Of a stretch of 64,000 nucleotides of DNA, positions 34,688 through 44,653 are shown piece by piece. The notes beneath the pieces were generated by a model. It saw only the letters and a list, made by a program, of their open reading frames with translations, had not been told where the DNA came from and made no database searches. How positions within the stretch are numbered: the stretch's first letter is position 1; each line of letters opens with the position of its first letter. The stretch is taken from the NCBI RefSeq assembly GCF_042453785.1, contig NC_091665.1, forward strand, positions 2,863,501 through 2,927,500, in the 5' to 3' direction. The translations under genes and the position numbers were made by a program. Source of the stretch: Malus domestica. Taxonomy: Eukaryota; Streptophyta; Magnoliopsida; Rosales; Rosaceae.

Positions 34688-35225
34688 CAATGTTTTAAAA
34701 GATGCGTCCCAAGGCGCGCCTAGACGGCTTTGAAGGTGGGGCAAGAGTGATAACGCCTCTGCCCAGTGGGAGTGGGCAAAAACTCACCGAGGCGTGGTTG
34801 AGGCTAGACTAGGCGGCTAAGGTGTGCCTAAAGGCGGTTGGCTGGCGTTCCCAGATCCATCCGTGACCTAAAATCAAAGTTGACTACTTTGTTTTCAAGC
34901 TCTGCCATTTGGGTTTATGGTTGCAAGCTGTGTGGCGTCCTCACGAAGAAGACAACCGTGAAGAAGAAGAGGGATTTTTTGTTTTTTTTTTCTAAAGACT
35001 TGGTCCAAAACGACGTCGTTTTGGCCAAGTTCTTAATTTTTTTTTAAATGACTTGGCCCAAAACGACGTCGTTTTGGCCAAGTCTGTTTTTCTTTTATTT
35101 TTAAAACCCTAAGAGTCCTTGTTTCCTCTGTTTTTCTCACTTGTTTCCTCTGTTCTTCTAAATAGTCCTTTATTATTTAAGGTCCCGTAAGGCTTCGCCC
35201 CACGCCCCACGCTTTTAATACATTG
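34688..35225. mobile_element. hAT-type MITE
   Basis: 538 bp with inverted ends CAATGTTTTAAAAG at 34688 and CTTTTAATACATTG ending at 35225. The flanks CTGCTTAT (34680-34687) and ATGCTTAT (35226-35233) match at seven of eight bases, the 8-bp duplication typical of hAT elements. The left end is GC-rich with GGCGCGCCTAGACGG, the right end has GGCTTCGCCCCACGC. Inside are two copies of the palindrome AAAACGACGTCGTTTT. No transposase. Confidence 0.82.
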
Positions 35226-36597
35226 ATGCTTATTTGGGTTTAGGGCACCAATGACAACTTCACGTCGTCTTTATAAGAAGAGATGTGGCTTCGTCACTCT
35301 CTCTCTCTACTTGCACACACATCGTACTCGCTTGATAGAAAACACACACGCAGGCCCGCATGCATTGGTCATGGCACCCGCAGTGGAAAATTAAATAATG
35401 TGTTACCAATAAGAATGAGCACGTTTCTTAACGCTTAAGTAATAAATCAATCATCTACATCTATATCATTTAGTTTTGAAAATTTAGTCTACAAATTTAA
35501 TCTCTCTAACATTACTTTTTTTTATTTTATAATATTTATGCTTCTTTTCAATGGATGAGAATGAGATTGTCTCTCCATTTTTAATCAAAGGGCTGCTGAT
35601 TAAAACAATAATTTCAAAAGCTACATATTTGTAGAGGCCCAAATTTATGCAGCCCTCTATTGCAGCAAATTACTTTTAGCGCCCTTAAGATTCTATAAAA
35701 GTGGTGGTAGAGCTAGGGTGGGTTTGAAAAACCAAAAATCGAAAGGAAAAAAAAAAGTGAATCGAACAGTAATCGAAGTTGAAAAAAATCGAACCGAATT
35801 TAAAAACCGAACCTAACCAAATTTTTTTTATTATGTTTCTATGATTAAAAAACCGAACCGAACCGAATTGTTTTGAAACAATGCATTTTACAATTTTTCT
35901 ATAAAGCCCTGTGAATGAGCCCAAAGTTAAAAACCTTTTCATCTAAGCAAGAAAACATATATACAAGCATGAGAACGAAAGAAAGAACCGGATGCTGCAA
36001 GTTTTTTCCGATCCTGCCTCGACCACCATCAAGACCTAATATGCCAATTTCTTGGCAGCCCCATAGTTGCCAAATTTTTAGTAATACAGTCCACTCTGTA
36101 ATAGATACAAAGCTTCCTTCAACGCACCTCACATTTTCCATGCTGTGACTCAAATATTTGTTATTGAGTAACTAATTAGAAGGAAAATTAGTAAAAAGCC
36201 ACCCACAAAACCTTTATTATTAATAAAGAGCACCTCTTAAATAACTTTCTTTATCGTTGAGGGCACACTCTTTATTATTAAAGACGCTTTCCTTATTATT
36301 AAGGATATTTTCTTTTAATTCAAAAATTCTCATGGAGTGTGACTCTCTTTTTGTTTTCTTGTCCTTATAATATAAGTCCTTAGTAATACGTAAAGTTGTC
36401 CAAGTGTTTTTCGATTAAAAAAGTTTTGTGAAGGACTTTTTATTAGTTCTCCCATTTTTCAAAGGTATCAACTCTAGGAAGCAACCATTCTCATGCATGT
36501 CCATTGTAAAGGAAGAAGTAAACATTTCAGTATTATTTTCTTAAAACATAGTTGGAACTGCAATTTTGAATTGGTCACTAGCTATGACACCAATTTT
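35226..36597. other. Interval without supported gene
   Basis: It includes a (CT)n tract near 35300, repeated ACCGAACC motifs near 35770-35870, and a minus-strand open frame at 35899-36153 with a non-random look (KIWQLWGCQEIGILGLDGGRG). I cannot assign that frame; it could be a gene fragment. Confidence 0.4.
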
Positions 36598-36654
36598 GAA
36601 TCCGGAGAGTGGTGCCTCTTCGATTTTTGAACCAACGGCCCTGTTGCCCTTTCT

Positions 36655-36663
36655 TTTATAAGG
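36655..36663 (+). promoter_or_regulatory. TATA-like box of the antisense ORF
   Basis: TTTTATAAG lies about 115 bases before the ATG at 36771. The sister copy has TTTATAAAGG at 61371, about 120 bases before its ATG. Surrounding sequence is conserved in both (CCTTTCTTTTATAA, then GGCACCAATTGTGTGCAAG). Confidence 0.5.
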
Positions 36664-36770
36664 GCACCAATTGTGTGCAAGAAGTACATTCAGAGAGTTA
36701 TTGCTTGTATGAATTTCCCCCTTACTTCAGAGATTTATTGCATCTCATTTCTCCTTCATCGTTTCTGAGA

Positions 36771-37445
36771 ATGTTTGGCCCATCCGACCGTCATTTTGAC
36801 TTAAACTTTGGTGAAGAGGCAGCCATGCCTTCTCAAGACAATATATGGTGCCCATTCTTCTTATCCCCTACTGGTCCTCTTACCGTTGGGGACTCTGTGA
36901 TAAAGAATGATATGACCGCTGCGGTGGTAGCCAGGAACCTTCTCACTCCCAAAGATAACAAACTACTTTCCAAACGGTCTGATGAGTTGGCTGTTAAGGA
37001 TTCTCTGGCTCTCAATGTTCAGTGTGCAGGTTCTGTGTCTAATATGGCCCAACGCCTATTTGCTCGAACCCGCCAAGTTGAATCATTGGCGGCTGATGTG
37101 ATAAGTCTCAAACAGGAGATCAGAGGGCTCAAGCATGAGGATAAACAGTTGCAGATGCTCGCACATGACTATGCTACAAACATGAAGAGGAAGCTCGACC
37201 AGCTGCAGGAATCTGATGGTCAGATTTTACTTGATTATCAGAGGTTTGTGGGTTTGTTCCAAAAGCATTTATTGCCTTCGTCTTCTGGGGCTATATCGCG
37301 TAATGAAGCTCTAAATGATCAACCTTTGGTGCCTCCTCATTCTGGGGTTCTGCCTAGTACTGAGGCTCCGAATAATCACCCTCTGGTGCCTCCTCTTTCT
37401 GAGGCTCTGTCGACTGTTGAGACTTCTTCTGAGCAACCTTTGTGA
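36771..37445 (+). CDS. Antisense accessory coiled-coil protein of the Tat element, copy 1
   Basis: An ORF of 224 residues lies opposite in strand to the pol genes, in the element's 3' internal region. It opens with a polar N-terminus (FGPSDRHFDLNFGEE). A middle region follows (MTAAVVARNLLTPKDNKLLS, SDELAVKDSLALNVQCAGSV), then a heptad-like stretch near residues 95-150 (RQVESLAADVISLKQEIRGL, KQLQMLAHDYATNMKRKLDQ) that should form a coiled coil. The tail has imperfect Pro/Ser-rich repeats (LVPPHSGVLPSTEAP, LVPPLSEALSTVE). No membrane segment or known enzyme motif. The sister copy at 61491-62165 has exactly the same length. Grande elements also carry an antisense accessory gene at this position. 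The function is unknown; a structural or regulatory nuclear role is only a guess. An upstream in-frame Met at 36609 exists but is not conserved in copy 2. Confidence 0.75.
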   Translation: MFGPSDRHFDLNFGEEAAMPSQDNIWCPFFLSPTGPLTVGDSVIKNDMTAAVVARNLLTPKDNKLLSKRSDELAVKDSLALNVQCAGSVSNMAQRLFARTRQVESLAADVISLKQEIRGLKHEDKQLQMLAHDYATNMKRKLDQLQESDGQILLDYQRFVGLFQKHLLPSSSGAISRNEALNDQPLVPPHSGVLPSTEAPNNHPLVPPLSEALSTVETSSEQPL

Positions 37446-37512
37446 AGGCTCCCTCTTGTTTGTTTATTTTGATTCATGTATATGTACATATTTGTAACTT
37501 ATCGGAGATATC

Positions 37513-37518
37513 AATAAA
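37513..37518 (+). terminator. AATAAA polyadenylation signal of the antisense ORF
   Basis: AATAAA in the context ATATCAATAAACA, 68 bases after the stop. The same signal and context follow copy 2 at 62233-62238, also 68 bases after the stop. Confidence 0.6.
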
Positions 37519-37999
37519 CAAGCCTTGCTTCATTTCAACGTATTGTGTTAAATACACCAAGACCTTCTTCACTAAGTTCTTTGAATTTTTCCTTTTGTTG
37601 AAGCTTGTATGTTGAAGCTTTGTGAGTGAAGCATGTAGGTTGAAGTAGTGCTCCCTTAATTTCCCGAGTAAGGAAAACTTCTCGTTTGGAGACTTGAAAA
37701 ATCCAAGTCACTGAGTGGTCGTGAGACTTCCGAGTATCAAGGTGCAGTAGCATATGGTAGGAGTCTCCCAAGTCTCCGGTCGAGGGAGTTGACGAATGAG
37801 ACACTTCCTTTCTAAGTGATAGCCCAAAACTCATTCTTCATATATATTTGTTATAAAAGTTGTTAGGCCCAAAGAAGAGGAGACCTAGGCAATTTATTTA
37901 ATTTTTTTTTTTTCAAAATTTTTTTTTGATTCTTTTTTTTTGAATTTTCGAATTTTTGAATTTTCGAATTTCCGAAAAAAAAAATATATATATATATAT

Positions 38000-38330
38000 A
38001 TTTTTTAAAGCTTTGTAGGTGAAGCTTTGTAGGTGAAGCTTTGAGGTTGAAGCTTTGTTGGGCACCATGAATTGATTTTGCTTCACACTATCTTGATTAA
38101 GATAGTGTGAAGTTTTTGTGTTGAAGCTTTGTAGGTGAAGCTTTTGTGGGTGAAGCTTTTGTGGGTCAAGCTTTGAAGTTGAAGCTTTTGTTGGGTACCA
38201 TGAATTGATTTTGCTTCACACTATCTTGATCAAGATAATGTGAAGCTTTTGAGAATTTGTAGTTGTCCTCCATTGATGAAGCTTTTGTTGGTGAAGCTTT
38301 GGAGTTGAAGCTTTTGTTGAACTTTTTTTT
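38000..38330. repeat. Short tandem repeats of GAAGCTTT type
   Basis: Many copies of a 12-18 bp unit (TGAAGCTTTGTAGG / TGAAGCTTTTGTGGG) follow a (TA)n tract at about 37985-38003. The same array, longer, follows the sister ORF at 62690-63200. Confidence 0.85.
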
Positions 38331-38509
38331 TTTTTGGGAAACTAGAAATTTGAAAATGTGGGAAAGACAACATATACAAATTTTGCTTCCACACTGTTGA
38401 GCAAGAGATTGTGATGCAAGCCACACCTTGTAGTAGTCGAAGGTTTGGATGAACCATATAAATTGAATTTGCTTCAAACAGTCTTGAATTTGCTTCGAAG
38501 GTTTGAGAA

Positions 38510-39460
38510 TTGTAGTTGCCCACAATTGATGAAGCTTTTGTTGGCACTATAAATTGGTTTTGCTTCACACTGTCTTGATCAAGAGTGTGTGAAGCTTTTG
38601 AGAATTGTGGTTGAACTCCTTTGATGAAGCTTTTGTTGGTACCATAAATTGGTTATCCTTCACATTGTCTTGATCAAGAGTGTGTGAAACTTTTGAGAAT
38701 TGTGGTTGCCCTCCATTGATGAAGCTCTTATTGGCACCATAAATTGATTTTGCTTCACACTGTCTTGATCAAGAGTGTGTGAAACTTTTGAGAATTGTGG
38801 TTGCCCTCCATTGATGAAGCTCTTGTTGGCACCATAAATTGGTTTTGCTTCACACTGTCTTGATCAAGAGTGTGTGAAGCTTTTGAGAATTGTGGTTGCC
38901 CTCCATTGATGAAGCTCTTGTTGGCACCATAAATTGGTTTTGCTTCACACTGTCTTGATCAAGAGTGTGTGAAGCTTTTGAGAATTGTGGTTGCCCTCCA
39001 TTGATGAAGCTCTTGTTGGCACCATAAATTGGTTTTGCTTCACACTGTCTTGATCAAGAGTGAGTGAAGCTTTTGAGAATTGTGGTTGCCCTCCATTGAT
39101 GAAGCTCTTGTTGGCACCATAAATTGATTTTGCTTCACACTGTCTTGATCAAGAGTGTGTGAAGCTTTTGAGTATTGTGGTAGCCCTCCATTGATGAAGC
39201 TTTTGTTGGCACCATAAATTGATTTTATTTCACACTGTCTTGATTAAGAGTGTGTGAAGCTTTTGAGAATTGTGGTTGCCCTCATTTGATGAAGCTCTTG
39301 TTGGCACCATAAATTGGTTTTGCTTCACACTATCTTGATCAAGAGTGTGTGAAGCTTTTGAGAATTGTGGTTGCCCTCCATTGATGAAGCTCTTGTTGGC
39401 ACCATAAATTGATTTTGCTTTACACTGTCTTGATCAAGAGTGTGTGAAGCTTTCTATGAG
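38510..39460. repeat. 95-bp tandem repeat array, each unit with a palindrome
   Basis: About ten units. TTGGCACCATAAATTG recurs at 38731, 38826, 38921, 39016, 39111, 39206, 39301 and 39396, exactly 95 bases apart. Each unit contains an imperfect palindrome centred on TCTTGATCAAGA between GCTTCACAC and GTGTGAAGC. The family recurs in the sister element at about 63520-64000. It lies in the 3' internal region of the Tat element, where such arrays are common. Confidence 0.93.
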
Positions 39461-39689
39461 TTGTAGTGTTTGCATTGTTACAGTGGGGAAATGTTTGAAG
39501 CAGATGCAAGATGGCTGAATAGCTTGATCTTCGTATGCTATGCACTGAAGTTGTTGTTGGCTTGCAATAAGGCTTTATTGGTGACTATAACTCTTGTTGG
39601 GCATAAGTGCTCCCCTTGTTAAGTTGTCAAGCTTGAGGGTTTTTTATTATTTGTGAATGCTAGGAGTTCACATGTACAAGTTGTACCAC

Positions 39690-40500
39690 TCGTCTTCTGG
39701 TAGGTGGAATGAATGATGAGTTGCTTTCATCACTTGGTTGGTGGTACGAAGGTGAGTTCCTTCATCACCTTTCATCACATTTCATCACCTGGTTGGTGGC
39801 ACGAGGATGAGTTCCTTCTTCCCCTGGTTGGTGGCATGAATGGCAAGTTGCCAAATGATATTAGAGTACGAGTTGTACATTTCATCACCTGGTTGGTGGC
39901 ATGAGGGAGAGTACAGGTTGTACATTTCATCACCTGGTTAGTGGCATGAGTGGCAAGTTGTCAAATGATATTAGAGTACGGGTTGTACATTTCATCACCT
40001 GGTTGGTGGCATGAAGATGAGTTCTTTCTTCACCTGGTTAGTGGCATGAGTGGCAAGTTGCCAAATGATATTAGAGTACAGGTTGTACATTTCATCACCT
40101 GATTGGTGGCATGAAGAAGAGTACGGGTTGTACATTTCATCACCTGGTTGATGGCATGAATGGCAAGTTGCCAAATGATATTAGAGTATGGGCTGTACAT
40201 TTCATCACCTGGTTGGTGGCATGAAGATAAGTTCCTTCTTCACCTGGTTGGTGGCATAAATGGCAAGTTGCCAAATGATATTATAGTACGGGTTGTACAT
40301 TTCATCACCTAGTTGGTGGCATTAAGGAAAGTGCGGGTTGTACATTTCATCACCTGGTTGGTGGCATGAAGATGAGTTCCTTCTTCACCTGGTTGGTGGC
40401 ATGAAAGAGAGTACGGGTTGTACATTTCATCACCTGGTTTGTGGCATGAAGATGAGTTCCTTCTTCACATTTCATCACCTGGTTGGTGAGAATAAGGGCA
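39690..40500. repeat. Second tandem array (CATCACCTGGTTGGTGGCATGA)
   Basis: About fifteen copies of a short unit around TCACCTGGTTGGTGGC, grouped into higher-order units of about 100-190 bp that also contain GGCAAGTTGCCAAATGATAT and GTACGGGTTGTACATTTC. Short open frames across it are by-products. A related motif (ATCACCTGGTTGGTGATAA) forms the array at 57700-57985 in another element. Confidence 0.88.
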
Positions 40501-40841
40501 AGGTGTCTAGGCACATTGTAGCAAGTGTCGAATGACACAAAGTATGTTGAACCCTTTCAAAGCACAGTTAGCTTATGTACGAATGTGTTGGAATGTATGA
40601 TTGAACGAATATACTGTGAAGCTGTTCGTTTATTTGTATAGTCTTGTTGACATATACGTAGAATTTGTTTCATGTTGGAAGCATTCATGTTGAAGCTTTG
40701 AACCCTAAGTGTTTCATTACTAGGAATGTAAGAGGATTAGGACCGAGTTGTCTAAATCATCTCTTTATTGAATTCATGCCAAATAGTCTTCGTTACATAG
40801 GATGTCAAACGGCTGAAGCTTAACACTTGTACAATGTGAGT

Positions 40842-42339
40842 TTACTTGTAATAGTACTTCAAGTGATCGGCGTACCATGGATGGCCAATGGTCTTGCCAT
40901 CGGAGCTTCTAAGCTTGTAGGAGCCATGGCAACTGATGCTAACAACTTCAAACGGTCCATCCCAGTTTGGACTAAGTGTTCCTTCACTCGAGACTCTGTC
41001 GCAGAGTAATCTTTTCTTCAATATCCAGTCCCCCACTTTGAAAAAACGAGGTTTGACCCTGGAGTCATAGTAGTTGGAGATGCGCTGCTTGTAGGCGACC
41101 TTCCTCAATTGAGCTTGGTTTCTGTCTTCCTCGACTAGATCTAAGTTGAGGGTAAGTTGTTTGTCATTTTCCCTTTGCACGTAGTTTTGGACTCGGAACG
41201 TTGCTTGTTCAAGCTCAATTGGGACAACTACCTCTGTACCAAAGGCAAGTAAGAATGGGGTTTCTCATGTTGATGTCTGATACGAAGTGCGGTATGACCA
41301 AAGAACTTGGGGGTACAAAGTATGGCCAATAACCTTTAGCCTTGTCCAAGCTTGTTTTCAAAGTTCGCTTGATTATTTTGTTGATGGCTTCAACTTGTCC
41401 ATCAGACTGAGGATGAGTTGGGGAGGCAAAACATAAGTTGATGTTGAACTTAGAGCAGAACATCCTGAACTTATTGTTGTCGAATTGTCGCCCGTTGTCA
41501 GTGACTATCGCATTGGGAATGCCGAATCTGCAAAGGATGTTCTTCCATACGAAGTCTTTTATTTTTGCCTCAGTAATGGTTGCCAAGGGTTCTACTTCGG
41601 CCCATTTTGTGAAGTAGTCAACTGCAATGATTGCATAGCGAACCTTGCCCTTCCCTGTAGGCATTGGGCCAATCAAATCAAGTCCCCATTGGGCGAAGGG
41701 CCAAGGGCTGATCATAGGAGTGAGCGGCTCGGGAGGGGAGTGAGGAATAGTTGCGTAGCGTTGACACTTATCACATGAGCGGGATATTCTGATGGCATCT
41801 TGGTGGAGTGTTGGCCAGTAATATCCTTGGTGAAAAGCCTTGTGTGCTAGGGATCGAGATCCAGCATGATCTTTGCAGACTCCTTCATGTATTTCCCAAA
41901 GGACAGTTTCCGCCTCTGCAGGCGTAAGGCATCTTAGGTATGGTAAGTTAAAACCTCGCTTGTAGAGTTGGTCATTAATGATCAAGTAACGAATAGCCTT
42001 GTATCGAATCTGCTTAGCTTGGACTTTGTCATTTAGAAGGGTGCCATGAGCAAGGAATCTATAAATCGGGGTAATCCAACTATCCCCCTGTTTTAAGTTG
42101 CACACTTCCGCAACCATGGTGCTTGGTGCTGCCAACAATTCGACCTGAATTTTTCTCCCAATCTTGTCTTCCACCGCTGTGGCGAGGCGAGCCAAAGCAT
42201 CTGCATGACTGTTTGCCGCTCGAGGAATTTGGGTGATCTGGTAGTGGAAGTGCTTAAGCAATAATTGTGTTTGTGCCAGATATGCAGCCATAGAGCTATC
42301 CTTAGCGTCAAAGTTGTTAGTGACCTGGTTAACCACCAA
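40842..42339 (-). pseudogene. Integrase region of the Tat element
   Basis: Two frames: 41215-42339 carries the end of the second RNase H (HYQITQIPRAANSHADALAR), the zinc-binding HHCC part (IHEGVCKDHAGS … CDKCQR) and the catalytic core. The core triad is visible in GLDLIGP, VTDNGRQFD and SDGQVEAINK. After a frameshift near 41200 the C-terminal part continues at 40842-41180 (LVEEDRNQAQLRK, VKPRFFKVGDWIL, NWDGPFEVV, GHPWYADHLKYYY). Integrases of this group insert the DNA copy into the genome. This copy is broken. Confidence 0.9.
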
Positions 42340-43974
42340 TTAGGAGTCACTGAAGATATCAATTCGTTTAACCCCAAGATGTTTGGCCAAACGTAAGCCT
42401 GCTATGAGGGCTTCATATTCGGCCTCATTGTTCGACGCCTTGAATTTGAAACGAAGAGCATACTCCATCACCACTTTGTCAATGGTCGTAAGGACTAGTC
42501 CTGCTCCACAACCCTATTGGTTGGATGAGCCATCAACATATAGACTCCATGTTGGGGCTATTGGTTCTATTTTCTGAGCTCCCGAGGGTAATGAAACCAC
42601 TTCTTTAGGTGTAGAAACAATGTCAACATGATATGTGAAGTCGGCGATGAAGTCTGCCACTGCTTGGCCTTTCTCAGTTGGCTTTGGTTGGTAGGAGATG
42701 TCAAACTCACCCAATGCTATCGCCCATTTGATCATTCGCCCAGAAGTGTCAGGACTTTGAAGTATTTGTCGAAGAGGATGATTAGTAAGCACGATGATGG
42801 AGTGTGCTTGAAAGTAAGGGCGAAGTTTTCGAGCAGACATGACCAATGCTAAAGCCAATTTCTCAATGTTGGAGTATCGTGTCTCAGCATCTTGTAAGGC
42901 CTTGCTAGCATAGTAAATAGGCCGTTCGACATTACCATCATTTCGAATGAAAACGGAACTTACTGCTACAGCCGATACCGATAAATAGATAATGAGAGTG
43001 TCACCAACCTCAGGTTTGGAGAGCAAATGGGCTTTACTCATGTAGTCTTTGAGGTTCTTGAATGCCTTAGCACATTCATCAATCCATGTAATGTACTTCT
43101 TACTTCCCTTAAATGCTTTGAAGAAATGAGCACATCTGTCTATGGCCTTAGAGATGAACCTAGTTAAGGCTGCCACATTGCCAGTAAGGCTCTGGATGTC
43201 TTTTGAAGTTACCGGTTCCTTCATGTCGAGGATTGCTTTGATCTTCTCGGGATTAGCCTCAATGCCTCGTTGGCTTATCATGAAGCCTAAGAATTTGCCA
43301 GAGCCTATGCCGAAGGCACATTTGTTGGGGTTCAACCTCATTCGATACCTCTTCAGAATGGTGAAAGTTTCAGATAAGTTGGTGATGTGTTGGTCGGCAT
43401 GTTTGCTCTTGACTAACATATCATCAACGTAAACTTCCATGCTATTCCCAATCTGTTCGGTGAACATTGAATTGACCAGTCTCTGATAAGTTGCTCCTAC
43501 ATTCTTTAGGCCGAAGGGCATGACTTTATAGTAATATAGTCCCTTGTCAGTAGTGAAGGTTGTGTGTTCTTAGTCTGGAGGGTTCATGAGGATTTGGTTA
43601 TATCCTGAGTAAGCATCCATGAAGCTCAGAAGTTCACACCCTGCCGTATAGTCTATAAGTCTGTTTATGAGAGGAAAAGGAAAGCTATCCTTCGGGCATC
43701 CTTTGTTTAGGTCGGTGTAATCGACACACATTCTCCACAAGACCTTTTGGAGCAGGAGACTTTCCTTGTGCAGATTCTTCTTAACAAGGACAACATTTGC
43801 TACCCACGTTGGATAATTGACTTTGCGGACGAAGCCTATGCCTTTGAGTTTTTCAACTTCTGCCTTCATTGCCTTGTACCGTTCAACGTCATAAGATCTT
43901 CGCTTCTGTCTCACTAGCTTGGTCTTGGGGTCAATACTTAAGCGATGACAGATATCGGGAGAGATGTCTGGCAT
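42340..43974 (-). pseudogene. Reverse transcriptase and two RNase H domains of the Tat element
   Basis: 43570-43974 has the N-terminal RT blocks (IGFVRKVNYPTWVANVVLVKK, LLSFMDAYSGYNQI), then a stop. 42514-43521 has MPFGLKNVGATYQRLVN, the catalytic YVDDMLVKS, the connection region and a gypsy-type RNase H (YYASKALQDAETRYSNIEK). After a stop at about 42511 comes a second, archaeal-type RNase H (WSLYVDGSSNQ, then NNEAEYEALIAGL and a further stop before LVVNQV). The duplicated RNase H places the element in the Tat clade. At least three stops disrupt the region. Confidence 0.9.
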
Positions 43975-44308
43975 GTCCTCGTATGACCAGGCGAAGACCT
44001 AAGTGTTCTCTTGCAAAAAAAGAGATCAATGCCAACCGAATTGGTGGTGACAAGGTAGTGCCAATCTTCACCATGCGATCCAGATAATCTTTTGAGATAG
44101 AGACATTCTCCAACTCTTCAGCAGGTTGTGCTTATTGGATGAAAGAGTCATCTCGAAGATCGTCGGGTTGACTGTTGCCACCATGAAGATCCAAGTTGGC
44201 TTCGTCTGGGCTGGTCTTTATGACTTGGTCACGTATAGAAAGGGTTTCCTTGGGCACAGACATGTGCTGTTGCTTGATCGAAGTGTTGTAACATGATCAT
44301 GCACTAAG

Positions 44309-44647
44309 TTAATCTCCTCTAATGTAATCATTGCCATAGGGGGTTGGAAATTTCATCAACAACATATATGTGGATACCATGGCCTTGAGATCATTGATGC
44401 CTGTGCGTCTGAAGATGACATTGTATGCCGTTGGGCAATTAACCACCAGGAAGTTAGTGGTAATGGTAGCTGTGTAAGGGCATGTACCAATGGTCAAAGG
44501 TAAGTGTATGCTCCCCAAAGGTTGCACGATATCACCGGAGAAGCTTATCAAAGGGGAAATCGAGCAATCGAGCAAGTGTTCAGCTACATTAAGTGCCCTG
44601 AAAGCTTCAGCAAACATGATATTGACTGAAGCCCCCGTGTCTACCAA
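44309..44647 (-). pseudogene. Aspartic protease domain of the Tat element
   Basis: 112 codons starting with the active-site loop VDTGASVNIMF, followed by LPLTIGTC and a YNVIFRRTGIN-type C-terminal segment. The catalytic Asp and the flap region are present. A stop just upstream, near 44653, separates it from gag (IANFEV). A further region with stops (about 43975-44300) lies before RT. Confidence 0.85.
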
Positions 44648-44653
44648 GATTCG

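Noticed and set aside
38510..39460. CRISPR-like array
   Set aside because: Units are contiguous 95-bp repeats without unique spacers, in a plant nuclear retroelement.
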